Positions 53,541 to 61,938 of a stretch of 64,000 nt of DNA are shown in pieces. The notes under the pieces are model-generated. The model searched no databases. It was not told where the DNA came from and saw nothing but the letters and a program-made list of their open reading frames with translations. The stretch comes from Nocardia amamiensis (lineage in GTDB: Bacteria > Actinomycetota > Actinomycetes > Mycobacteriales > Mycobacteriaceae): assembly GCF_015477605.1 (NCBI RefSeq), contig NZ_JADLQX010000002.1, forward strand, positions 368,546 to 432,545, in the 5' to 3' direction. Position 1 is the stretch's first letter. Each line of letters starts with the position of its first letter. A program made the translations under genes and the position numbers.

Positions 53541-54634
53541 ACCACAACACGAAGACGGCGGCGCGGCCGGATCGCTACGCGGGGTTGGAGTTCGACTACC
53601 GCGATCAGATCATCGCCGGTCTGCGTGCCGCCGGCGCGACGTATCAGGAGATCGCCCGCACGCTCGGTGTCCGGGCGCGGCAGGTCGAACAGGTCCTCGG
53701 TGAGGTCGCCGCGCTGCGGGCCCGGGAGGTCAGCCAAGCCGAGATCGCGCGGCGGGTCGGGTTGCCGCGCACCACCGTTCAGGACCTTCTGCGCGGTGAG
53801 CGGGTGAGCCGGTCGACGCCGCGCAAGACCCAAGCGTTGCGCGGGTTGGTGGACATGCACGGCATGCAGTTGGACGTGCTGGGCTGGTTTCTGGGCATGG
53901 AACGCAACCACGTCTACAGCCTTGCCAAGCGGCTGCACGCCGAGGGCCGCATCTACGAGCTGGAAGACGTGCAGGCCGGGGAGAAGTGGGTGGTCCCGAC
54001 GCGGGTGACCGCCGCTCGTTACCTCGGGTGGCGTCCCGCCGATTGGCATCCCCCGTTGGGGTTGGCCGAGCACTACCGCGCGGTGGCTCAAGCCCGAATC
54101 ATGCTCGTCGGTTCCGACCCGCAGCTGTGGGTGTCCGAGCGCGTATTGCGGCATCGGGTCGACGCGACCGCCACCGGCAAGCCCAAGACCGCCGAGGTGG
54201 AGGTATCCACCGGGCACGAGCCGCGGTTGGGTCGCCCGCACGTGCACGACGGCCGGTTCCTCGGTGTGGTGAAGGGCCGTCACGGCTGGTGGGCGGTCGA
54301 GGTCGAGTTGTCGAAGAAGGACCCCGAGTACATGGATATCGCGCTGCGAGGCGCGATCCGCGCCGCCCGCGACAGCCGCGAGGAAGCGATGGTCGGCGTG
54401 CTGTACCTGTGCCGCACCCCCGCCGTGTTCAAGAACGTCACCGCGGCATCGGAGCGGTTGCCAGACAAAGAGTTCGGTGATCTCGCGCTGGACCTGGTGA
54501 TCCGTGACTTCGACAGCGAGTGGGCGAAGTTCCTGCCCCGCTACGCCGCGATGCGCGAAGCCGCCAAGCAGCAAAGCCCCAACCGGCGCCGTCGCCGCAA
54601 CCTCATTCATCTCACTCAGGAAGCAGCATCATGA
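53537..54634 (+). CDS. Replication-relaxation-like protein with HTH
   Basis: A 365-residue protein. Two HTH segments in the first third (TYQEIARTLGVRARQVEQVL and SQAEIARRVGLPRTTVQDLL), a winged-helix-like middle, then a nuclease-like core GRPHVHDGRF...WWAVEVELSKKD, which resembles the Replic_Relax family (E-x-E/D acidic residues). It could start replication or nick the element; a true relaxase motif (three-His) is not seen. ATG 53537 and the stop both overlap neighbours by ATGA. Confidence 0.6.
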   Translation: MNHNTKTAARPDRYAGLEFDYRDQIIAGLRAAGATYQEIARTLGVRARQVEQVLGEVAALRAREVSQAEIARRVGLPRTTVQDLLRGERVSRSTPRKTQALRGLVDMHGMQLDVLGWFLGMERNHVYSLAKRLHAEGRIYELEDVQAGEKWVVPTRVTAARYLGWRPADWHPPLGLAEHYRAVAQARIMLVGSDPQLWVSERVLRHRVDATATGKPKTAEVEVSTGHEPRLGRPHVHDGRFLGVVKGRHGWWAVEVELSKKDPEYMDIALRGAIRAARDSREEAMVGVLYLCRTPAVFKNVTAASERLPDKEFGDLALDLVIRDFDSEWAKFLPRYAAMREAAKQQSPNRRRRRNLIHLTQEAAS

Positions 54635-56664
54635 GCAACCCGAATTGCACTCCGATCCTCACTCCCGACGACTGCGACCCTTTGCACACCGCCACCCCGG
54701 CTGTGCCCTCGATCAGCCAGGGGCCGCCGCCGACGGTCGTGCAGGACCCGCCGCCGTCCATCGAGATTCACCCCGAGAAGCCGCCGATCCGCCAGCTCGA
54801 CGGCATCGACCTCCCCGACTTTTCGGCGGTCGGTGACTTCGCGGCCACAGCCACGGTGTGCGGTCTGGTGATCGTGGCCATGCTGGTCATGATCGTTGCG
54901 GTCGCGGCGCGGTGGCCGCTGGCGCCGCACCGGCTGCGGAACTTCGCCATTGCCTCCCTGCTGCTGCCCGCCACGTCGGCGCTGGCCGGCGGTTCCTGGA
55001 CCACCCCCGCCTCCCTCTTGTGGTCCGGTGCCAGCCAGCTCGCCGATGGTGACTGGTCGGGGCTGCGGATGATGCTCGCCCTCGGTGTTGCGTTCGCGGC
55101 GTTGACCGCCACCTATGTGTGGGCGAAGTTCGTGCACAAGACCCACACCGTGGGGCTCAAGAGCTTGGGGCGCACGGAGCGGGTGAAGGACGCGATGCTG
55201 GCCCGCCAGTTCGCGCGGGCGGCGAGGGCCGCACGGCTGGGTGCGCCCTACACCACAGCGGACGGGATCGTGCTGGGTCCGTTGGCCAACCGCGCCACCG
55301 CGAAGACCCCAGGGTTGTGGCAGGAGCTGACCGCGCGACACCAGCAGTGGATGGTGATCCCGCACAAGCAAGCCCGCCGCCACCTCGCCGCCGTCGCCAC
55401 CACCGGTGGCGGCAAAACCGAGCTGATCAAACGCTATTTCGCCGGGATGCTCGAATACGAGTGGACCCGCTGGCAGCAGTGGAAAGACGTGCCCGGCATG
55501 CGGGCCAAGCACCCGCGCCCGCTGCAGGTGCTCATCTCCTGCAAAGGCGGCCTGGACGACGAAGAACTCGGCCGCGAGATCCGCGACATCGCCCAAAGAA
55601 GGGGCATCGACCCCGCTCGCATCGCGATCGTGCGCCCGGGTGGGGACCGGCTGGAGCTGTGGAAACCCCTGTCCGCCCGCGACATGTGGGGCGTGGTCGG
55701 TGACCTGCTGAATGCCGGTCAGGCCACCACCAGCGAGGGCCAGCATTTCGATGAGATGCGCCGCCGCATCGTCTCGCTCGTGGTCAACGCGCCGGTGGGG
55801 CCGCCGCGCTCGTCGGCGGAGTTCTTGGAGCGGTTGAACGCCGATGTGCTGCTCGACCTTTGGGGCGGTGCTCCGGATGTGAAGCGGATGATCGCCGCGT
55901 TGCAGGCGGAGAAGGTGCCGCAACTGGATGACGCCCTGATCAAAGCGTCGAACTTGTTCGATCTGTTGCAGGACCAGCACGGGCGCATGGTGTTCGACGG
56001 CGGTAAGGACCTCGACGACCTCGACGTGCTGTATGTGACCGTGCCCGGGTTGGACAAGGACGCCGCCCGCGCTCAGGTCGCCGCGATCCTGCGCATGGTC
56101 ATGCTGCGCGCTGGGCGCACCGCCAAGGACCAGCGGCGTTCGGTGACGGTGATCATCGACGAGGTTTCCGCGACCACCACCGAACAAGGCTCGATCGGCT
56201 TGGTCGATGTGTGTGAGCGGGGCCGTTCCCAGGGTGTGGCGTTGCTGTTCGCCGCCCAGTCCCAGGAAGGTCTGGCCCGGGATGAGTGGAGCCTGAAGCG
56301 GCTGCTGAAGGCATGCGCGGGTGGGTTGATCCTCGGCTACAACGAGAACGCCGGCGACCTGTGCGAACACCTCGGGTCCGTGCACGGCATGCTGCCAAGC
56401 CGCCATCTGATCAAGGGGCAGCGCACCGGCGACGAAGGCCAGGTCTCGATCGGCGAGAAATGGCTGATCAGCCCGGACGTGCTGCGGCAGCTCGACACCG
56501 GCGAATTCGTCTACGGCCGCGGCCGCCGCGCCCAATGGGGCCACGTCGTGCAAGTCAAACCCACCGAACTCACCCCGCTGCCGGGCACCCCCGCCGCCGA
56601 AGCCGCCGCAAAGGCCAAAACGAGCGGCAAGCCGCAGACCACCGGCGACACAGCCGTCGCCTGA
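54631..56664 (+). CDS. VirD4/FtsK-like conjugation coupling ATPase
   Basis: A 677-residue membrane ATPase. A Pro-rich N-terminus (1-60), three hydrophobic segments (about 72-93, 104-120, 146-165), Walker A ATTGGGKT at 256-263, and Walker B VTVIIDEVS with DVCERGRSQGVALLFAAQSQ (sensor-like Gln) after it. Layout matches T4SS-type coupling proteins (TcpA/TraG/FtsK superfamily) that pump DNA. It lacks an FtsK gamma domain. This is the main evidence for conjugation. Overlaps the previous gene by ATGA. Confidence 0.85.
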   Translation: MSNPNCTPILTPDDCDPLHTATPAVPSISQGPPPTVVQDPPPSIEIHPEKPPIRQLDGIDLPDFSAVGDFAATATVCGLVIVAMLVMIVAVAARWPLAPHRLRNFAIASLLLPATSALAGGSWTTPASLLWSGASQLADGDWSGLRMMLALGVAFAALTATYVWAKFVHKTHTVGLKSLGRTERVKDAMLARQFARAARAARLGAPYTTADGIVLGPLANRATAKTPGLWQELTARHQQWMVIPHKQARRHLAAVATTGGGKTELIKRYFAGMLEYEWTRWQQWKDVPGMRAKHPRPLQVLISCKGGLDDEELGREIRDIAQRRGIDPARIAIVRPGGDRLELWKPLSARDMWGVVGDLLNAGQATTSEGQHFDEMRRRIVSLVVNAPVGPPRSSAEFLERLNADVLLDLWGGAPDVKRMIAALQAEKVPQLDDALIKASNLFDLLQDQHGRMVFDGGKDLDDLDVLYVTVPGLDKDAARAQVAAILRMVMLRAGRTAKDQRRSVTVIIDEVSATTTEQGSIGLVDVCERGRSQGVALLFAAQSQEGLARDEWSLKRLLKACAGGLILGYNENAGDLCEHLGSVHGMLPSRHLIKGQRTGDEGQVSIGEKWLISPDVLRQLDTGEFVYGRGRRAQWGHVVQVKPTELTPLPGTPAAEAAAKAKTSGKPQTTGDTAVA

Positions 56665-56703
56665 CCCTTCCCGCAACCCCAATTCGATTGAGAGGCAACA
56701 CCT

Positions 56704-57306
56704 ATGCGCATGATCCGTGACAACAACGACCACAACAGCGAAGACCCCGACGAGGGCCGCAGGCCCGCCAGCGAGCGGGATCAGGCCGAGATCCTCGCCG
56801 AGGAGATCGAGGACTACCTCGCCGACGTCCTGGCCTGCGCCCCACCTGACACTCAGGACTTCGAATCGGCGGCGCCACAGCCACGGCCGACGCTGCGCCT
56901 GGTGAAGACCGACGCCACCACCACCAGCACCGACCCGGACTGCGATAAGCCGCTCGATCCGGAGGTGTTCGCCGCGGCCGGGCGCGCAGCCCGCCGGCGG
57001 GCGGCACGCGTCGCGGCGGGCGGCTCCGCTGTTGTGGTCACCGCAACCGTGCTCGCCACCTGGGAACAGCCGTGGACCGTCACCGGCCCGCTCGCCGTCT
57101 ACGGCACGGCGTGGCTGGCCTACCTGTGGTGGAACGCCGCCCTGCGCCCCAGCATCCCCGACGTCATCGGCAGCGCCATCAACGGTGTCAGCACGGCATT
57201 CGCCGTCATCGCCACCGCCATCACCGCGATCGTGCGCGGCCTGGCCAACCGCCGCGACACCGAGCCGGAAAACCAGCCTGCCAGTTCGGCGGCGCCGTCC
57301 CTGTAG
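56704..57306 (+). CDS. Hypothetical membrane protein
   Basis: A 200-residue protein. Acidic N-terminal 60 residues (AEILAEEIEDYLADVLAC), a basic stretch (AARRRAARV), then two or three hydrophobic helices (about 104-145, 160-180). Next to the coupling ATPase, so may be a partner in the conjugation complex. Not recognised. ATG 56710 is an alternative start. Confidence 0.6.
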   Translation: MRMIRDNNDHNSEDPDEGRRPASERDQAEILAEEIEDYLADVLACAPPDTQDFESAAPQPRPTLRLVKTDATTTSTDPDCDKPLDPEVFAAAGRAARRRAARVAAGGSAVVVTATVLATWEQPWTVTGPLAVYGTAWLAYLWWNAALRPSIPDVIGSAINGVSTAFAVIATAITAIVRGLANRRDTEPENQPASSAAPSL

Positions 57307-57329
57307 CCCGACCAGTGAGAGGAATCCCC

Positions 57330-57704
57330 ATGTCCGAGAACATGAACGACCCGATCCTGCCGATTCCGTGCGAGCTGGACCGGCAGCTGTGGGAGTTCGA
57401 AGAGCGCATCGAGCAGGTGCGCCGCGACCTGCTGACGATGCAGTGGCAGTTCAGCGAACTCCAGTGCGCGCCCGAGTCGATCGCCGTCGATTCGCTCGGT
57501 GAGCCGATCGACCCACAGCAGGCCACCGAGCGGGTGATCACCGCGCTGGTCGCCGCCGACGCGGCCCTGAGCGCGACCGCCGACACGATCGGCGGCGCCC
57601 GCCGCTACTCCAACCGGCTCAAACTCACCGACACCGCCGCCGAGGTGCGCGACCAGCGCCTCACCGCCGCCAAGCGCCGCCAGCGTCCCGACCGCTCCCG
57701 ATAA
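57330..57704 (+). CDS. Hypothetical protein with arginine tail
   Basis: A 124-residue protein with helical segments (ELDRQLWEFEERIEQVRRDL, then LTMQWQF) that could be a coiled coil. Ends AAKRRQRPDRSR. Here the next gene starts 28 nt later with its own AAAGGAA site, so the arginine tail is not explained by an overlapping ribosome-binding site. Confidence 0.6.
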   Translation: MSENMNDPILPIPCELDRQLWEFEERIEQVRRDLLTMQWQFSELQCAPESIAVDSLGEPIDPQQATERVITALVAADAALSATADTIGGARRYSNRLKLTDTAAEVRDQRLTAAKRRQRPDRSR

Positions 57705-57732
57705 CCCCTATCCGAGAAAGGAATCCATCACC

Positions 57733-59334
57733 ATGTCTGACCGCAGCGTCGAAGACGAGTTGATCGCCGAGGCCCGCAAGTTCGGCCACTCCCTCACCCA
57801 CATGCTCCGGTTGCACGCCCAAGCCACCAACTGGTTGGAGCGGCGGAAGGTGCGCAAGCAGATCAGTTTGGCGTTGCGTGAACAGCGCCGCGCCGAGGAA
57901 ACCGCCCGCAAGCACCAGTTGGTGTGGACACAGGGGATAGTCGACCGCTACCGCGCCCACGCCCTCGCGGTCGCCGAACGCGCGCACAACCCGAGCGTGG
58001 ACCACGAACGCCGCTACCGCGACGCGCAATCGCTGACCCGGCACGCGAACGACCTGCGCGCCCGCATCGTGGCCAATGACCGGCTGACCAAAACCGAACA
58101 GGGCATCGCCCTCGACGGGCTGGACGCGGCCACCACATTCCCGCAGTTCGAGCCGGGCCGGTTGTTCCACAAGGCGCACAAGGTCCGCGGCATCGACGCG
58201 TTGCGCTACCGCGCGCAAGTCGCCCGCACCATCCGCGAGCAACGGACCCACAACCCGCCGCGCGAGCAGCGGCGAGCGCCGACGCCGGAGCAGGCCGAAG
58301 CGATCCAGCAGATCCGCCGCGCCGAGATCGACGGCGACGCTGCTCGGTGGTCGCAGCAGCGTCATGCGATGCGGCAACGTGCCGCGTCCGACGCCGTGCA
58401 GGCGGGACTGTCGAATCAGCAGATCACCCAGGAGTTCAACGACGCCCCCGTGAACTCCCTCTACCGTACGACCATCACCTCGCGGTACGGCACACACCAG
58501 CACGACGAGCCGGTCGGGTTGCACGCCACCGAGCCCGAAGCCGCGGTGTGGGCGGCCGGTCGTGTCAAGGGCACCTACTGGGGACCTGGAGTGAGCCTGT
58601 CGGTCACCACCACTGATAGCGATGGCCGGCGCCGGTTCTATTCGGGCCAGGGCAATCCGGAATTCGTCGCCGACGAGGTCATGCAGTGGCGTGACCGGGC
58701 CCCGAGCCGGAACGCCGAGGTCACCGGTGTGCGGGAACTCGACGAGCGTCTGCGTGGGGGCGACCGCACCGACCCACCTCCCGAGCAGCCCCGCCCAGAC
58801 CACGACCGGTTGGCCGAGGTCGAGCGCCAGCTCCAAGACATGATCGCTGATCGCGACCGGCTCGGCTCACGGGTGGGGATGCTGCAGCGCGGTCTCGACT
58901 CTGTCACCGCCGACCGAAATGAGATGCGTCGCAAGCTCGATTCCGCTGAAGGGCATATCGAGGCGTTGAAGAACCGCAACCTGCGGTTGGCGTCCGAGAT
59001 CGGCGAGTTGCGGGACCGGCCGGGTGTCGAGCAGTTGATCGCCGAGCGTGACCAGTTCAAGCAGCAACGCGACGAAGCGGTGCGCAAACTCGTCCAGTTC
59101 ACGCCCGAGCAGCAGCGCTACGGCAACCGCCAGCGCAGCAACGGTAACGGCGGCAAATCCGAGCCGACCACGGAATCGGGTCGGCAGTCCGGCGACACCG
59201 GTCCGGTGGGCAAGCGCGCCAGCTACCTGCGCGACGTCGGGACCGGCCACGAGCAGGCCGGTCCGGACACCCAGTCGTGGCCGCGTCCGGGTCGGAATGG
59301 TCAGGGCCGCAACGGTATCGAGAGGAGCCGGTGA
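57733..59334 (+). CDS. Large coiled-coil hypothetical protein with arginine tail
   Basis: A 533-residue, charged protein. Residues about 1-260 are helical and Arg/Gln-rich; 260-350 contain a more globular part (EPEAAVWAAGRVKGTYWGPG); 355-460 form a heptad-rich coiled coil (LAEVERQLQDMIADRDRLGS); the end is disordered and finishes GRNGIERSR. No nuclease or relaxase motif seen. Its stop shares a base with the next ATG. Confidence 0.65.
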   Translation: MSDRSVEDELIAEARKFGHSLTHMLRLHAQATNWLERRKVRKQISLALREQRRAEETARKHQLVWTQGIVDRYRAHALAVAERAHNPSVDHERRYRDAQSLTRHANDLRARIVANDRLTKTEQGIALDGLDAATTFPQFEPGRLFHKAHKVRGIDALRYRAQVARTIREQRTHNPPREQRRAPTPEQAEAIQQIRRAEIDGDAARWSQQRHAMRQRAASDAVQAGLSNQQITQEFNDAPVNSLYRTTITSRYGTHQHDEPVGLHATEPEAAVWAAGRVKGTYWGPGVSLSVTTTDSDGRRRFYSGQGNPEFVADEVMQWRDRAPSRNAEVTGVRELDERLRGGDRTDPPPEQPRPDHDRLAEVERQLQDMIADRDRLGSRVGMLQRGLDSVTADRNEMRRKLDSAEGHIEALKNRNLRLASEIGELRDRPGVEQLIAERDQFKQQRDEAVRKLVQFTPEQQRYGNRQRSNGNGGKSEPTTESGRQSGDTGPVGKRASYLRDVGTGHEQAGPDTQSWPRPGRNGQGRNGIERSR

Positions 59335-59735
59335 TGCAGCGCGAGCATGAGGAAGCAATGCGCGCCGATTTCGACACTGCTGAGCGGATCAATGCCGGAG
59401 CCTTCCAGGATTTCCGCGCCGGGCAGTGCACTCACGCGGAGTTCCAGCAGCGGATCGAGGCGTATGCCGCGATCGGGGACCGGTGGGTCGAGGGCCCCTA
59501 TCGGGAGCACTGGGTGTATCTCCGCGACGCCTGCACCAACTGGTACCTGCACCCGCAGGAGATGCAGCGCAAGCTCGCCGACATCGAAGCCGGCCACGAG
59601 CCCGCACACGACGGTTTCTCAGATGTCCAGCAGCGCAGCATCATCCAGGCCCGCGAGATCGAACAGCGCCGCCACACAGAACGCGACCACATCCAGCAAC
59701 AACAGCAGCACCGGCGAATCGGAAGGAGCCGCTGA
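59334..59735 (+). CDS. Tandem paralogue 1 (REHEEAMRADF family)
   Basis: A 133-residue protein starting MQREHEEAMRADFDTAERIN. Shared family core: WVEGPYREHWVYLRDACTNW, QEMQRKLADIE, and FSDVQQRSIIQARE. Gln/Arg-rich end finishes HRRIGRSR. It shares these blocks with the two following genes; function unknown. GAGAGGAGCC precedes ATG 59334. Confidence 0.7.
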   Translation: MQREHEEAMRADFDTAERINAGAFQDFRAGQCTHAEFQQRIEAYAAIGDRWVEGPYREHWVYLRDACTNWYLHPQEMQRKLADIEAGHEPAHDGFSDVQQRSIIQAREIEQRRHTERDHIQQQQQHRRIGRSR

Positions 59736-59736
59736 G

Positions 59737-60156
59737 ATGGAACGCGAGCACGAGGAAGCGATGCGCGCCGATTTCACCACCTACGCCGAGCTTGAGCGGC
59801 AGATGTTTCGGCCGTCGGTCACCGAATACGAGATCCAGCTCATCGACGTGCGACAGCATGAGCTGGCTGGCCGCTGGGAGTCCGGCCCGCATGCCGAGCA
59901 CTGGCGCTACCTGTCCGACGCCTACGAGGACTGGCGGCAGGCGCCAGACACCATGTTCCGGATCCTCGACAACATCGACCACAACGGCGGCGAAGGGGTC
60001 ACCGACCTGCAGCACCGCAGTCTGCGCCAGGCCGGGCAACTGGCCGGTCGAAATAGCGAGAAAGTCCGCGACGCCGCCCGCCGCTACACCGACCGCGCCA
60101 CCTCCCAGCAGCCCACGCCCCGATCGGGCCGCGGACAGATCGAGCGGGGGCGGTGA
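59737..60156 (+). CDS. Tandem paralogue 2 (REHEEAMRADF family)
   Basis: A 139-residue protein starting MEREHEEAMRADFTTYAELE. Core: WESGPHAEHWRYLSDAYEDW, DTMFRILDNID, and VTDLQHRSLRQAGQ. Ends SGRGQIERGR. GGAAGGAGCC before ATG 59737 lies in the last codons of paralogue 1. Confidence 0.7.
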   Translation: MEREHEEAMRADFTTYAELERQMFRPSVTEYEIQLIDVRQHELAGRWESGPHAEHWRYLSDAYEDWRQAPDTMFRILDNIDHNGGEGVTDLQHRSLRQAGQLAGRNSEKVRDAARRYTDRATSQQPTPRSGRGQIERGR

Positions 60157-60158
60157 GC

Positions 60159-60494
60159 ATGCACATCGAGCACGAAGAAGCGATGCGCGAAGCGTTCACC
60201 GAAGTCGACCGGCTGTCCCGGTTGCGGGACCGGCCGGGCGCCAGCGAGGCCGAGGTCCACAGCTTGTACGCCCAGTCGCAGGCGATCGACCGCGGGTGGC
60301 GCAACGGCCCGCATCCGGGGGAGTGGAAGTACCTGAACGACGTGCATGACATGTGGTCGCGTTCACCCAGCACCATGCGGCGGATGCTCGCCTCGCCGGG
60401 CGCTGGCGGGTTGGACGGGGTGCAGCGGCGCAGTATCGAGCAGGCCCGCATCCTCACCGCCGCCGCGCGGCCCCAGATAGAGCGGGGACGGTAA
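60159..60494 (+). CDS. Tandem paralogue 3 (REHEEAMRADF family)
   Basis: A 111-residue protein from ATG 60159 (MHIEHEEAMREAFTEVDRLS), chosen because it aligns with the other two starts; GTG 60153 would add two residues and overlap the preceding stop. Core: WRNGPHPGEWKYLNDVHDMW, STMRRMLASPG, and LDGVQRRSIEQARI. Ends RPQIERGR. Confidence 0.7.
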   Translation: MHIEHEEAMREAFTEVDRLSRLRDRPGASEAEVHSLYAQSQAIDRGWRNGPHPGEWKYLNDVHDMWSRSPSTMRRMLASPGAGGLDGVQRRSIEQARILTAAARPQIERGR

Positions 60495-60496
60495 CG

Positions 60497-61522
60497 ATGA
60501 CCGAACCGACACCGCAGCAAGGCCGTTCGTATCAGGTAGTGACCGACGCCCTGATCCGCCGAGTTGGTCCGGCCAGGTTCCCGCGGGAGCCGCAGCAGTG
60601 GACGAACTACCTGTGCCCGGTGCATGAGGGCGACGGCCACCACCACAACCCGTCGCTGGGTGTGCGCTATGACCCGCGGCAGAGCAAGACGATCGTGCGG
60701 TGCTGGGCACGCTGCGACGACCAGGAAGTCCTCGACCGGATCGGTCTTTCGGTCCGGGACATGTTCGACCGCCTGCCCGAACGCACCCACCAGCGGGGCT
60801 CCGCCCGTCGACCTTTCGAGGCCGGCGGGCGGGCCGCCCGCCCGCCGGTGCGGGTGGTGTCGCCGGTGGAGAAGGCGATCCAGGCCGCGCGGTTCCCGCT
60901 TCCGGTGAAGCGGGATCTGGGTGCGCAGATCGGACCGCCGGAACCGGTGGACACCTACGTCTACCGGTGGCCGGGCGGCCGGGTGGAAGGCGCAGTGGTG
61001 CGTCTGCACACGCCGCACGAACACGGGCACGCCAAGTCGTTCTACCAGCGGCGGTGGACCGGAACCGAATGGGAGAACAACGGTTTCGCGTCGATCCCGT
61101 GGAAGCTCGCCGACATTCGTGAAGCCCTCGACACCGGCCGTGAGCTGTATGTGTGCGAGGGCGAGAAGGACGTGCAGCGCGCGAACCGGGCTGGGCAGCT
61201 GGCGACGTGCAACGCGATGGGCGCCGGGAAATGGACCGACGAACACGCCCGCTGGCTGGCAGGAGCGGCCCGTGTGATCGTGGTCGCCGACCGCGATCGC
61301 CCCGGCTACCGGCACGCCGCCCGCGTCGCCGAAACCCTCACTGGCTGCGTCGGCGAAGTCCGGGTGATGCAGGCCCGCTCCGGCAAGGACCTCGCTGATC
61401 ACTTCGACGCCGGATACGACCTGACTGACCTCGAACCGGTCCCGTACCTGGACCGCCCCCACCAGCAGCAGGAGCGATTTCGCACCCCGGCCATGAGCCG
61501 GGGCCGCACCCGCAGCCGCTGA
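60497..61522 (+). CDS. Zinc-finger/Toprim primase-like protein
   Basis: A 341-residue protein. N-terminal Zn-binding candidates C40, H43 (LCPVHEGDG) and C69, C73 (VRCWARCDD) resemble the CHC2 finger of DnaG-type primases. The Toprim domain follows: ELYVCEGEKDVQRAN (catalytic Glu), VIVVADRDRPGYRHA (DxD), and SGKDLADHFDAG. The RNA-polymerase core of DnaG is missing, so it may prime or assist transferred DNA. Ends MSRGRTRSR. Confidence 0.78.
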   Translation: MTEPTPQQGRSYQVVTDALIRRVGPARFPREPQQWTNYLCPVHEGDGHHHNPSLGVRYDPRQSKTIVRCWARCDDQEVLDRIGLSVRDMFDRLPERTHQRGSARRPFEAGGRAARPPVRVVSPVEKAIQAARFPLPVKRDLGAQIGPPEPVDTYVYRWPGGRVEGAVVRLHTPHEHGHAKSFYQRRWTGTEWENNGFASIPWKLADIREALDTGRELYVCEGEKDVQRANRAGQLATCNAMGAGKWTDEHARWLAGAARVIVVADRDRPGYRHAARVAETLTGCVGEVRVMQARSGKDLADHFDAGYDLTDLEPVPYLDRPHQQQERFRTPAMSRGRTRSR

Positions 61523-61552
61523 ACTGACCACAAACGAAGGGAAACAACAGAC

Positions 61553-61897
61553 ATGACCAACGCAGACCCGGGCGAGATCTACCAGCGTGCCAGCGAACTC
61601 GAGCGCGCCATGCTCGCCGCGACCACTGCCGCAAACAATCCGGACCTGGCCTATCCCGACTGGCCTGACACCAAGCCGTTGCCCGACCTCGGGCACCGGG
61701 AGGTCGCCGCCGAGATCGCCTATTACAGCTTCCTCGACGAGCACCGCGCCGAACTGGGACAGCACCCCGATTTCCGCATCGAGTACGGCGTGCTCGACGC
61801 CCTGGCCGCCGAGCAGCGCAGCGTGACCGACCTGTTCACCGACACCGGCGACCCCGAGGACCGTCACCGCGACAGCGACCGACGTCGCAGCCGGTGA
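61553..61897 (+). CDS. Hypothetical protein with arginine tail
   Basis: A 114-residue acidic protein (MTNADPGEIYQRASELERAM; DEHRAELGQHPDFRIEYGVL), not recognised. Ends RHRDSDRRRSR. The next gene begins 41 nt later with its own AGAGGAGA site, so the tail is independent of that signal. AAGGGAAA precedes ATG 61553. Confidence 0.6.
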   Translation: MTNADPGEIYQRASELERAMLAATTAANNPDLAYPDWPDTKPLPDLGHREVAAEIAYYSFLDEHRAELGQHPDFRIEYGVLDALAAEQRSVTDLFTDTGDPEDRHRDSDRRRSR

Positions 61898-61938
61898 GTC
61901 CTCCGCACCGATCACACCTGAGAGGAGAACCCTGAATC

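Noticed and set aside
53537..54634. Canonical relaxase
   Set aside because: No three-histidine motif with an upstream tyrosine could be found, so only a replication-relaxation-like label is used.
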